A DNA stretch of 64,000 nucleotides from Marasmius tenuissimus (taxonomy: Eukaryota > Basidiomycota > Agaricomycetes > Agaricales > Marasmiaceae). Where the stretch lies: NCBI GenBank assembly GCA_029532415.1, contig JAQOTA010000015.1, forward strand, positions 186,001 to 250,000, read 5' to 3'. How positions within the stretch are numbered: the first letter of the stretch is position 1; each line of letters begins with the position of its first letter. Under the pieces are notes generated by a model. It ran no database searches, was not told the origin of the DNA, and worked only from the letters and a program-made list of their open reading frames with translations. This document shows, piece by piece, positions 24,931 through 34,722 of this stretch. Both the position numbers and the translations under genes were made by a program.

Positions 24931-27735
24931 GAGCAGTGAGGGCCAAACAGTAGCTCTCCACCCTGGTCTGAGAGCCAAGATGACCGTCCTATCACTCGTA
25001 GCAGCAAGTCTTGGTGCTCCTGCTCCCGACGATTCCATGCACGCTTCCCGGCCGACGAGCCCAACACTTTGATCCTTTTCGTCTCGACTACCACAAATGC
25101 CAGCCGCCTTTCCCAAATCCTCCAGAACTCCTTCAACACCTAAAGTTCTCTTGTGCCCTTTGAGCATCTTGTCCTAAAGAATGCCTGGCCGTCAGAGGGA
25201 AGCAAATTTTCAACCGTATGTTGAATGTACCATCTGTGATTAGTCTTCAGTTCTGGCATGGTCTTGAGTCGAGATCCTTAGATTATTTTTTTTGGGCAGG
25301 AAATCATCCTGTCGGTTTTGAGGACTTCTGATGAGTCTGCGGCTTCTCGAAGAAGGTTGTAAATTGAGCCTAGCCAGTCGGTGTTTATCGACAACAGCGG
25401 AATCCAGAATTCAAGTTCCGCCAGACCACCCGCTTACTGGGCCGACTTGAGGGTAGGCTCATTTCTTCACTTGATCTGGCATCGTCGCCGCCTCTTCCAT
25501 CCATTCAAAGGCTCGTCTGTCGTATCTTGTGGTACCGCCAGCAAGGTAGAGTTCAAACACTTCCCTGTATTCATTCTGAGCCTTCAAGATCACACTCACG
25601 TCGGATTTAGGTGATTCAGAATCCACTAAAATTACAAGACCCTCAGCGGACTGGTGGATTCCGAACGTAAAAGCAATGCCCAAGCCCTCAATCACCCTCA
25701 TGTGTGATCCCGACTAGAGTGCGAACCAAAATGATACGTCCATTTGTGTGCGGGTAACCCCCACGCTCCTTAATTCTAGTTTACTGCCGGCGAAAGAAGG
25801 CCGGTTGAAACAACATAAATGCCACAAGATGTGTTCCGAAATGAGTGAGAGAATTGCGAAGGATGGAGGCTTTTGATTCGATCTGCAAGATTCTCCAGAA
25901 CCCGGGCCTGACTCTGAGGCGACAGGCCTACAGCCTTGAACTCGAGTGGCATGAACAATTTGCCTCCCAACCTCTGATTGCTTGCTCGTTAGACAGTGTT
26001 TCCTGTACATGTATGAATCCAACGCGACGTGTAATCCATGTCCACGGGGTCTCCTTAGTTTTTCTCTTGCGTAAGTCTTCTTGACGACCGGGAGAGCGTC
26101 CACAACAGGTCAGTCGTGTGGAATGGCGGAGAAAGGCATAGCAACGTGGGTTACTCTGACAAATGAGCTCATCCCGAGCGGCCCAAACTTACTCAATTGC
26201 GTCCACAACGTTGCGGCTTTTGTGCCCTCACTACTCCGATTTTCAACGAAAACCCATAGCCAGTCCGGGAAGAATGTGAAAGTTCAGAGTCTTTGGGGTA
26301 TTTCCTTCTAGTCCAACGGCGGTAATAATTAGCTTCTCGGGATCTTGGACTTGTCGGTCGAGCATAATCTACCGGTGCCTCATTTGAGATGAAGATGGCT
26401 ACTCAATGAAAGGTGCTCGTTAGCCCAAAGTGACGAGTATAAGGATTGTCCAACGGAAAACTGACCTTTCTGGAACTCCCTTTGCAGCGAGGTCAGAATA
26501 TCATAGCAGGGCCTGCGCTTGTATTCGGAATGATGGAAACTAGTAATTGACTGTTATGGTTGCTCGGACCTCGGGAGAGACTTATATCGATGAAACGAGA
26601 GGTATAGTAAAGGCACCATACTCACCAGTCCCACCACCTGTATCCAACCCATTGAACACCACTCGTCGACCGTGAGACCGGCCTTCCGATCAAGACTAGT
26701 TGAGAGTTCACGGAAATCTCGTTTACAAGGTTTCGACCCAGTCTTTAGATGGAGATTGTACCCCGGACTAAGAGATAGAAAAGCGAACAGATCAAATGAC
26801 CATACTGGACTCACTCAGCTCACCTCGCTCAATCTAAAACGACAGCTCCCGGTGCTTCTTGGTATCTAGATGGCGTCGGTAAATTTTTTTGACCCTTGCA
26901 ATGAGATATAACGACGGAGAGTGTAGTTCTAATTCATAATTCAAGGTCCCGAACTTGCTAAGAAGACTTAGAAATTGACTGAAGATGGACGGATGCAGGC
27001 CGAGAGTGACGAGATTGACTTACCGGAGACATATCGAGCATCTCTGCCAGATGTCGAGTACATTTTAGAGGCAAGGTCTCGACGGTGTCCACGGTACTCG
27101 GTGTGAACCGTCAAATATTGAGTTTTGATGAAGCTTCATCGCCCGGTATCTCTTGTGAACAAGTTGACTGTAGTAGAACAACCGGGGTAGTCTAGAAACC
27201 GGTTTCAAAGACATGTTGGATGAGAAGTAACGAACACTGACTTACCGAAGGCACCCGCTCGTTATAACATGTAGCCACTGCAATCCATCTGACCGAAATT
27301 CATCTTCGAATCGAAACCTTGGGGCGGTGTTAGACAAAAGAGATTGATGGATAAGGTGAAGGGCTACCCAGCCGCACTTCCGAATGTTCGAGCCTCGATG
27401 TAAATGCTGGAATAGTGAGAGTTGAACCTCTCACAATGAAGGTTCGGTGTGCGTTACTTCCGAGGACCAGCCGACGTAGTATACGAGCCAAACAAAGATC
27501 GCCAAGTCTAGAGAACGAGAAGTGGGGAATCGGGAGAGTTTAAACTAAGTCTGACGCTTGAAAGACACGGTTTTCGATGCGGCGCGGACCAATTCAGGAG
27601 TCAAATGTTGCGTGCCAAATGCAAACGGCGGAGAGATACTCGGTACGAAGCAACCTGGTCTATGAATGTTTCTTCAATAACCGGAAATCATAGCTCGGAG
27701 GGAGGAACACTGATCCTCGAGATTTATGCTGAACC
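24931..27735. repeat. Near-identical repeat block in spacer c, A member
   Basis: It matches 60799-63615 with few mismatches and several identical 60-base lines, for example the stretch around 27001-27060. The left edge coincides with the 816-bp segment private to copy B (59983-60798). The right edge is the Tc1-type insertion site, after which homology resumes at 31506. Confidence 0.85.
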
Positions 27736-27736
27736 T
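25459..27736 (-). pseudogene. Minus-strand gene N, 3' two thirds; interrupted by the Tc1-type element
   Basis: Reading from 27.7 kb downwards on minus, several coding-like exons appear between splice-like borders. They include GYNLHLKTGSKPCKRDF with DEWCSMGWIQVVGL (about 26600-26760), HSEYKRRPCYDILTSL (about 26500), GGKLFMPLEFKAVGLSPQ (25776-25970) and a C-terminal exon reading GIAFTFGIHQSAEGLVILVD to a stop at 25459. A one-base frame change near 25774-25790 separates SFRNTSCGIYVVSTG from LELRSVGVTRTQMDVSFW; copy B shares it, so it is older than the duplication (or an unrecognised splice). The Tc1-type element sits in the 5' part. Family and function are not recognised. Confidence 0.4.
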
Positions 27737-27738
27737 TA

Positions 27739-27895
27739 CAGCTATTTGCAGAACTTAGGGCGCGCGCGTATTTTTTTTTCACAGGACCTCGAAAATACCC
27801 GCCTGGCAGTCGCAACGGATTTTCTCGGTCAATTCTGAGTGGATTAGCTTACTTTGTGCAGATTCGAGTAGCAGTGACTAGTAGCTAGGGAATGG
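27739..27895 (+). repeat. Left TIR of the Tc1-type element
   Basis: 157 bp, pairing with 31348-31503 read in reverse complement. The outer 75 bases are almost perfect, including GGGCGCGCGCG followed by a T run. The inner half carries more mismatches. It ends at GGGAATGG, directly before a TATA-like box. Confidence 0.93.
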
Positions 27896-27897
27896 CA

Positions 27898-27904
27898 TAT
27901 ATAA
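27898..27904 (+). promoter_or_regulatory. TATA-like box for the transposase gene
   Basis: TATATAA sits just inside the left TIR and about 104 bp before the transposase ATG at 28008. Spacing and position fit a core promoter. The minus-strand gene at the other end has no equally clear TATA box at the matching place. Confidence 0.45.
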
Positions 27905-28007
27905 TTTTGGCGAGAGCAGTCATTGCGGCAGCGAGAAAATTACTGATGATCATCTCAACACAGCCGCAACCTTTTCCTCCTCAACCACCACCGACAGACG
28001 ACTCATA

Positions 28008-29236
28008 ATGCCCAGAAAACCTCCCCTTGAGCGCCAACGCCGATGCTATTCTTCAGATCTCAAGCAGCGGGTCATTTACCAGAAATTTATACTCAATTTG
28101 AAGACAACAGCAATTGCAATCAACCTTGACATGCCAGTCAGGGTTGTTCAACGAGTACTGCGGACATGGCACGAGACTGGAGAAGTTTGTAGGGAGCGGA
28201 AAGGGAAAGGAAGGAAACCATGGCTTGTTGGCGACGAGTGTAGGGTGCGTACTACATGAAAAATTCACCAAAAAAGCTACCAACCCCGGTGTTCTGACCC
28301 AAGCTTTACACCAGTTCTTGCTAGCACTGGTCGAGCGTTCTCCCGACATATACCTTGATGAATTGCAAGAGCAACTCGCTTCTGTGCACGGCATTGAGGT
28401 CCACCTGTCAACAATTTGGAGAACCCTGCGACGTTTTGGTTTATCTGTGAAAGGGGCAAGTTGTACAACGGTTCATATTTCTCTATAGCTGAATAGCCAT
28501 TTTTTTAGCTCTCAAAGGCGGCAGCAGAACGAAGTCAGCAGTTGCGGGATGCATACTCTCTATTGGTTGGACGAGAGCCCCCGGACTATCTGGTTTTTGC
28601 AGATGAATCTGCCGTCAATGTCCTGACTACATACCACAACAATGGATGGGCTCCTGTTGGACGTCGAGCACGAAGACGTTGCCGCTTTGTTCGTGGCAAA
28701 AGGTGCGTGACATTCCCTAAAAGCTCTCGCCACAACTAACTTTTCATGATCCCTGATAGATACTCTGTGCTACCAGCACTGACGATGGATGGTATCATCT
28801 ACAGTCATGTAAAGTTGGGTGGTTACAATGGTGACGAATTCATCCTCTGGCTACAAGCATTGATGCCACATATGAACCCCTACCCGGCACCGCAGAGTGT
28901 GCTTGTTGTTGATAATTGTCGAATCCATCATGTTGAGGGCGTTGAAGAAGTGTGCGAGGAACGGTGAGTCACCATCTCTTTGATTGATCCAACGATTGCT
29001 CATGAGTGTACAGTGGTGTGAAGCTGATTTATCTACCACCATATTCACCAGATCTCAACCCAATCAAGGAGTTTTTCTCATGGATGAAGCATTGGATCCG
29101 GAGACGCGGGGAACAATTTCGGGAGATCATCGAAAATGGAGAGAATGTGGATGCCATGATGTTCTTGTACTATGCTCTGGATTGTGTACCTAATTCTGCG
29201 ACAAGGGGATGGTTCAACCACTCTGGCTACATCTAA
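28008..29236 (+). CDS. Tc1/mariner (IS630-type) transposase, 5 exons, 332 aa
   Basis: Exons are 28008-28244, 28315-28455, 28509-28702, 28760-28963 and 29014-29236, together 999 nt and in frame. Residues about 15-60 form a helix-turn-helix DNA-binding region. ERSPDIYLDELQEQL and STIWRTLRRFG lie in the second half of the N-terminal part. The catalytic core shows D158 (FADES) and D242 (VVDNCRIHH), then PPYSPDLNPIKEFFSW. Where relatives have Glu 35 positions after the second Asp, this protein has Lys277 followed by Glu278. Intron 2 (28456-28508) uses a GC donor (GGG|GCAAGT). The enzyme would cut and paste the element at TA sites in the nucleus. The frame is intact, but activity is doubtful because of Lys277. 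Confidence 0.92.
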
Positions 29237-31290
29237 TCTTCACGAGTACGCTTCTTCAGTGATTTCTTCACACGTTTGACCTCGGTTGCCACCCTCTTCG
29301 CAACAAACCGCGCATTCCCTTCAGTCAAGCCGTACTTGGTAACGTATACTTCCTCTCCAACTTCGGCAATCTCGTCGATGTGGTACATGTCCTTATCTGC
29401 CAGCACCTTTGCAAGGTTACTTAGAGCCCCGGCCCATGGTGGTTCTGTATTTCCGAGAAGCTCGAAAAAAGATTCGACTGTCGGATAAGGATTGTATAGC
29501 GATGGACTACCTGGAGAACTTGACAAGAGGGTATCTTCCCTCCCTTTTCTCTTGCTTGGTGTCTGTGGAGTTTGAACTTCAGGCTGTCGAGAATCAGGTA
29601 GTGGCGTGTTGACTGGGCGGTTGCTATTGTTGAAGAGATGCCCAACAAGTAAGGTCAGCAAGGTGTCACTGGTAGATGCATTGGGTGTAGCCACTGTAGT
29701 ACTGGCCCAGTGGTTGGTACCACCCGCTGGAGCTCGGTGAAACATAGCGAAGAGCTCGCTGCGAGGAGGGGAATTCAATGTGACACCATGAGTTCCGATT
29801 GCCTAGAAGTAGAAGGGTGGCTTTGTCAATAAATGAACTGTATTGCGACAAGATACAGGGGTTATTTTACCAAAGCAGCTGCCCAGGCCGACAGCATGTT
29901 GTGCGTAAGAGTAATATGACGCCCGGTAATGGAGACCTTGCAGCACTTCTCGGGACCACATAGCTGGCAGTTGGTCAGCCTTTGACGGAGTTGCTCGAGG
30001 CACTTCTTTTCCTTCTCCATATGAGACGCGCCCTCTCCGTCGCTACCATCTGACGGATCTCCAGCGCCGTCCCCTCCCGCAGTGTCTAAGTCAATCAGCT
30101 TCGGATTATCTGCCTTCTTCCGCCCCTTTCCCACAGAACCCGAGCCCTTGTTCTTGTTTTGACTGAGTGTATAGAGATACTTCGGGTAGAGACATAGGGT
30201 TACTATTAGATTGGCTGTATTAGGTTGATCACGTACATCTTTTTCAACCAGAATATCCACGGGAACGCTCTCCTTCTTTTTCTCTTGTTGCTGCTTCACG
30301 GTATCAACACACATATTCCAGTCGTCCTCATCCATCAGGTCTGTTGCGAGTGCCTTTGCTGCCGCACTACTGAGCTTCCATGACAGCTGAGGCTTGCGAT
30401 TGTAGGTTTGGCAACCGAGGGTATCATACACAGCATCCAACACGTCCTTGAATGCCGCTGTGATTTTGAGCTTCTTCCACTGCGCATTTCCTGTGGGACG
30501 AGGGATGACAAGAACAACACCTAGGACGCCAGATGTCAAAATCACAACAGGCCACTGGGAAACTATCAATAACGTACTATCAGGAGCCTGCTTTACGTCT
30601 TTTGCGGCCACATTCTTAGTTGATTTCTTGTTCATCTTCGCTTTCTCGTTCGTCAACTTTGTCCGCATTTTTTTTGCTGGAGGGCCTTCATCTTCGCTAT
30701 CTGATGTGCTGCGGGGGCTTTCCTACGAATTACAGAGCTCGCATTGGCTGGAAAATCTATGGTGAACTGAAGTTACTCACCCCGTCGTCACCGGCTACAG
30801 AGCTCATGTCATCCACCAAGAACTTGTCTACCTCACTGCAATTGAAGGAAGTCACCTCCACTTCGTTGTCGTCACCATCCGATAGGCTAGTTGTGGCTTG
30901 GGTTTTATTCTCTCCAGCTGACCCTAGCTCTGCATCCGAAGAGAGAAGGTGGTCATCATCTCCCTCAGTTGCGAGAGCCGCGGCTTTTGCAAGGACGGAA
31001 AGACCAGCTGACAATTCGGTAGAGGCCGGTGACTCTGCTGTTCTCTTGCTTCGACCAGGTAGGCGGAGTGTCACTCGTGGGAGTGCAGAGGTTTTGCTAC
31101 GAGTGTTGTGCTGCTCGGGTGTGCTTGAAGGCTGGGTAGGTGGCATGGATGCAACTGTGGAATTTTTGCGGCCTTTTGGCTTGCTGGTACCTTTGGCCAT
31201 AGTGGAAGGAGAGGTAGATAGAGGACCAGCAGCTCGTTTGGATGCGATACGAGCAAGTTTACGCGCGTAGTCGCTTTTTTTGTTGCCCAT
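29233..31290 (-). CDS. Transposon accessory gene, 4 exons, about 614 aa, unknown function
   Basis: On minus, exons are 31290-30781, 30722-30578, 30490-29871 and 29802-29233. Introns GTGAGT...TAG, GTACGT...CAG and GTAAAA...TAG keep one frame. A further intron near 30236 is possible but its obvious acceptor would break the frame. The N-terminal 190 residues are low-complexity with basic (KPKGRK) and acidic-serine patches, as in nuclear proteins. Near residues 391-425 lies NCQLCGPEKCC, then GRHITLTHNMLSAWAAAL, then GVTLNSPP; this Cys/His block followed by a Trp-Ala helix is, from memory, common in long anonymous Agaricomycete proteins. The last 80 residues (ESFFELL to KRVKKSLKK) look like a small helical, SAM-like fold ending in a basic tail. 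DNA or transposase binding is a reasonable guess only. Confidence 0.8.
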
Positions 31291-31347
31291 GAAGGATGAC
31301 GGTCTGTTCCGGACCGTGGGATACTGAATTTTGGTCAGAAAAATGTA

Positions 31348-31503
31348 CCATTCCCTAGCTACTAACTATCGCTACCCAAATCTGCACGAACTATGCTAAT
31401 CCACTCATGATTGACTGAGAAAATCCGTTGCGACTGCCAGGTGGGTATTTTCGAGGTCCTGTGAAAAAAAATACGCGCGCGCCCTAAGTTCTGCAAATAG
31501 CTG
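31348..31503 (-). repeat. Right TIR of the Tc1-type element
   Basis: The inverse of the left TIR, 156 bp, ending CTGCAAATAGCTG before the TA duplication. Its inner edge is 57 bp from the ATG of the minus-strand accessory gene, so this TIR must contain or adjoin that gene's promoter. Confidence 0.93.
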
Positions 31504-31505
31504 TA

Positions 31506-32450
31506 AATGGTCGAATAGGTAACAGATTTGGGGCTTCTAGTAACAGTACGGGCAAACAGTCGTCAGTTAGTACGTTCGTAGGCAAAATCGAGGCAGACGC
31601 AGCAGTAAGTCCTTCACAAGAGTTCATATGCCCGGAACCAACCCGTGAGCTATCTATACCGTTGATATGTCCCTGGGATCAACTGGCTCGAGGTTGTTTT
31701 CTCTGCTGAAAATCAAAACAGTCAGTCTAGGACCTGAAACCGCCAACTACCGAGAGCAAGACTCAACCTCGCGAATGACCCGGGGATAATACAAACTACC
31801 CACCACTCGAGTCAAAACCCAGAAGCTGACTTGATACCTTGGAGTAGACAGCGGTGGATACCACAAACTAGTATCCCGGTTCCCGGTGGTGGTGGTTCAA
31901 GTGCAAGTTGAGGCATGGGCGCTTTTTGCGAAATTCTGTTTCTGTTCCGGCCCGAATCCCACTCGTGCTTCTTGTTTCATGACTCTCACCCCGAGGCTCG
32001 ACATGATACGACTCGCTCAGCATTCTCTACTATCTTTCAAACTCGATTCTCGCAAAACGCAAAATCATCAGGTGACCAACTAGATACTCAGCTCCATGAT
32101 CACAGAAGAAGGCTATAAATGGGTCGGACTAGTCAACGAGGAGATTGAATGTGAATAGGTTCGGGCGTTTATCGCGGCAGTGAGTGGCTTTATCGGGACC
32201 CAAACTGCATTTCTGACTGAATTGGTCATATCGATAAGAACAGCATTGGGCTGAGCTCTGGAGCGCCATGTGGGTGTAGTGCGGCGAAGGTCTATAAGCA
32301 GAATTGCTGTCGAACGAGACAGCATGGACATCACATGTTCTGACCGCAGCCTGGGCGTGGACCGCTCGTGGGGCTTCATCTGGGTTGTCTTCTTACCATC
32401 ACCTCCCCCCTCCACCCTCGTATTCAACGTATCACCAGCTCATCATCCCA
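31506..32450. other. End of spacer c and upstream region of R4
   Basis: 31506-31847 continues the spacer c homology interrupted by the transposon and matches 63605-64000, which has some extra bases. From about 31885 the DNA resembles the upstream regions of R2, R5 and R6 (GTTCAAGTGCAAGT). A conserved stretch near 32161 (GCGTTTATCGC...ATCGGGACCC) recurs before R2, R3, R5 and R6. A pyrimidine-rich tract precedes the ATG. Confidence 0.6.
32306..32323 (+). promoter_or_regulatory. Inverted repeat GCTGTC-6-GACAGC upstream of R4
   Basis: A perfect 6-bp palindrome about 128 bp before the ATG, in a stretch conserved among R4, R6 and R3. R6 keeps it exactly; R3 has GCTGTCGAACAAAACAGC. It could be a transcription factor site; no function is shown. 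Confidence 0.35.
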
Positions 32451-34707
32451 ATGCTTTCCCACTTCTTTCAAAACGCACGGAATTTCCGGATCGCTGGCGG
32501 AAGCTTCGTTCAGGTTCAGGGAGACCAAGTCAATAACACCACAACGATAGTCCAATCAAAGGAGAAGGAACGCACAGATTTCGACGAGGTAAGTGGCAGG
32601 ATTGTGCCCGAGGGTTAGAGCCTGACTATTCCCTACTACCTAGTACTTTGATGTGAAACGGGGCGCTATCTACAGAGTGAGGGAGAATGGGACCTATAGA
32701 TATCCACGACGATGGGACTACGGAGACCGCGAGTGGTATGAAAGGGGACGATTCCGAGCTGATAGGACAATTCATGCGGCGGAACTCGTGGATAGACCGG
32801 GCAGAATATTCACGGTGGTGGAATACAGTGGCCCAGAGGCGAAAAAGGTACGCCAGGAATCGCCTCAACATTCCTCCGTCAAGTGCTAAAACTTGCTCTA
32901 GGCTTTTGAAAAGGATTTTGCTATGTTGCTAAATGAACTGTGTGTTTCAGTTATCCTCCCACTGCACGAGCGCTCAAGTCGCTTTAGGGCATCAAAAGGA
33001 CCTCAAATGTACGGCTACAACTTGTCAGCAAGACCATCAGTATTATTACACAATGGTACGAACCTGTTACATGCCACAGGTTTATTTCCACTGAATTTCT
33101 CTGCAGAGCTGGTGCCGGCTGCGAAGTTGAATGCAGGGATTGTTGGAAGGGTGTATCTCTATAGTTTACGTGTAAGTAGTCAGTATAATAACAGGATACA
33201 GTTGAATGAAATGATTACAGAGGCAATTCCATTGCAGGTTGGGAGAGTTGTGGTTGGATGCGGGGAGGGGAGTGTTTTGCCGTGGTCCATCGGGGCCAGA
33301 CCTTAATCTTGGTATTTGGTATTTTGGCAATGCGGAGCTGCCCTTGACCGCAGAGCTCGTCCAAGAAGACATTCTGTTGCGCTTCTTGGCGAGCCTCAAG
33401 TCGGAAGCAGTCGATGACGTTGTCGTCTGTGGAGTCGTTTCTTCGGGTGCCTGGAACCGCGTGCCTGAACGAGTCCTTCGGCCGACTGTGATTTCGAGGT
33501 TGACAAACACCCCCATCGCCGTCGCAAACAACGCCTGGAGGAGCTTTTCAAATAGTCTTTCAGGTCGAAAAGTCTTGGAAAATGGGCTGACAAGGTGGGT
33601 TTCGAAAAAACCATCCACTTCTTTCATCTAACATCTCGAGTAGATTCACACTCGCTGGTGGAGGCCGTGTTTGGTTGAGATGGAATCGAAATGCAGAGGA
33701 GTCGTGGATGGCACAAGTCTGGAGTGTTTTCAGTGCTCGTGGAATTTCTTTGGAAGATGATCTAAGTGTTTTCGGTGCGTCGTTGTTTTCCACTCCCCTT
33801 CCACCTACTAACATCTCTCAGAGCTTAGCTACCCTGGCACCGCGCTGTATGGCGACCTTTCAGACTCTAAAGCCCATCAACGATTCCAACAACCAATTTA
33901 TCTTTTTCTTCGACCACCTCCTCTTGACCTTGACTATGGCGACACCTCTTCCGTTCATTTCTGGTCTTTTGATGAAGATGGCCACTCTCCGCTCTCGGAC
34001 ACCCTCTGCGACGACTTTGGCCTTCCAACAGAGCTCTACTTCGTTCAAGAGTTTTGCTCAAGCTCTTGGTCCAATGATGCCTACAGCCGCCTACGCCAAT
34101 ATCAACTCCTTCGAGGGTTTGACCCGTCCACCACCGACTTCGCTCAATCTCTCGGATACGAAAACATCTTCCAACCTCTTAGCAATTCGGATCGCTTTGC
34201 ACAGCTCAACCAAGGCTCGTTCCACCTGCTTCTTTCCTCTGTCGTCATCTCACCCGATTTTGTTGGCAGAACCTCCCCTCGAGGATGGAGCCTCGACATT
34301 GACGGCACACGTCTCAACAACAGAGGACCTCGCTACAGCTCACCCAACTCGACTTCCTCACGGTTTAGAACCGACCACAGCTGATTTTGTTCGACATACC
34401 GGAGTTGGTCAACATGCCTTCCAGCCCACGAATGACCTGAATCGGTCTGAGCAAGGTCAGCTTCATCTACCATCCCCATGTGAATCTCTTTAAACCCCTC
34501 CTTGGCAGAGTCTGAATGCAAACCTCCAACATCCACTCCGTCAAAAAGTACGAAACCCACTTCATACCTCTCGCTCTAGCCTATCTCACTCCACTATCAT
34601 TAGCAAACACAGCCGGCCTTCATTCCGCCGGGTTTTTATCTGCCCTACTCTCCCCCCTCTCATCCACACTCTCAAATGATTCAGACATTCTTGCTATTAG
34701 TTTTTAG
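32451..34707 (+). CDS. Family R gene, copy R4 (11 exons, 576 aa, intact)
   Basis: Exons are 32451-32588, 32644-32847, 32902-32939, 32988-33055, 33107-33171, 33221-33594, 33644-33774, 33822-34214, 34270-34455, 34509-34547 and 34613-34707, in total 1731 nt without a stop. This is the best reference for the family. Blocks: FFQNARNFRIAGGSFVQVQGDQ (part, residues 5-26), VKRGAIYR, AAELVDRPGR, RGVFCRGPSGP, LPLTAELVQED with LLRFLASLKS, TNTPIAVANN, QQPIYLFLRPPP and FGLPTEL. Exon 9 repeats the motif closing exon 8. Intron 8 has a GC donor (CAAG|GCTCGT). It lacks the cysteine cluster of R2, R3 and R5. No signal peptide, membrane span or known catalytic motif is evident. Function unknown; probably cytosolic or nuclear. 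Confidence 0.75.
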
Positions 34708-34722
34708 CTTTGGATATCATTG

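Larger units (their letters stand above)
21075..27736. other. Spacer c, copy A: MITE and decayed minus-strand genes
   Basis: 21.2-22.4 kb holds weak family-M-like minus-strand pieces. 23070-23629 is a MITE. 24.1-24.9 kb shows nothing beyond short frames. 25459-27736 holds minus-strand gene N, cut by the Tc1-type element. Copy B matches this stretch with moderate divergence up to about 24.9 kb and near-identity after that. A 12-bp duplication (AGCGAGCATCGG twice) sits near 21471-21494. Confidence 0.55.
27739..31503 (+). mobile_element. Two-gene Tc1/mariner-type DNA transposon, 3765 bp
   Basis: The element starts CAGCTATTTGCAGAACTTAG and ends in its inverted complement, with TA at 27737-27738 and 31504-31505. 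The TIRs are about 157 bp. Copy B has the equivalent unoccupied position at about 63599-63604 (GAAGCTCGAAAGGTC against GAACCTTAAATGGTC here once the element is removed). Two genes face each other: a 332-aa transposase on plus and an accessory protein of about 614 aa on minus. Their stop codons overlap at 29233-29236. The TA duplication, CAG terminus and DDE-type transposase place it in Tc1/mariner. A second multi-exon gene is unusual for that superfamily. Confidence 0.93.
1..33817. repeat. Higher-order tandem repeat, copy A (5' truncated)
   Basis: Position 1 lies at the intron/exon 8 border of an R gene and matches 33818. The order R gene, spacer a, R gene, spacer b, R gene, spacer c then repeats in the second half of the window. 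Anchor pairs include 906/34707, 6372/41432, 9105/43984, 23069/about 58653, 25459/61327 and 31847/64000. The offset drifts between about 33.8 and 35.9 kb because each copy has private insertions. Copy A privately holds the Tc1-type element, the 560-bp MITE and a 567-bp inverted-repeat insert. The matches are read directly from the sequence; the tandem-duplication origin is inferred. Confidence 0.85.

Noticed and set aside
28441..28508. GTGAAA at 28447 as donor of transposase intron 2
   Set aside because: It removes three residues from a block that aligns well with relatives, and it is a weak donor. GCAAGT at 28456 fits better.
30163..30236. A third GTACGT...CAG intron in the accessory gene
   Set aside because: It is 74 nt long and would shift the frame into an early stop, while reading through stays open. 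An AAG acceptor giving 57 nt remains possible.
30620..31270. A 216-codon plus-strand frame opposite the accessory gene
   Set aside because: It is the antisense of the low-complexity first exon (31290-30781), where spliced frame and context support the minus strand.
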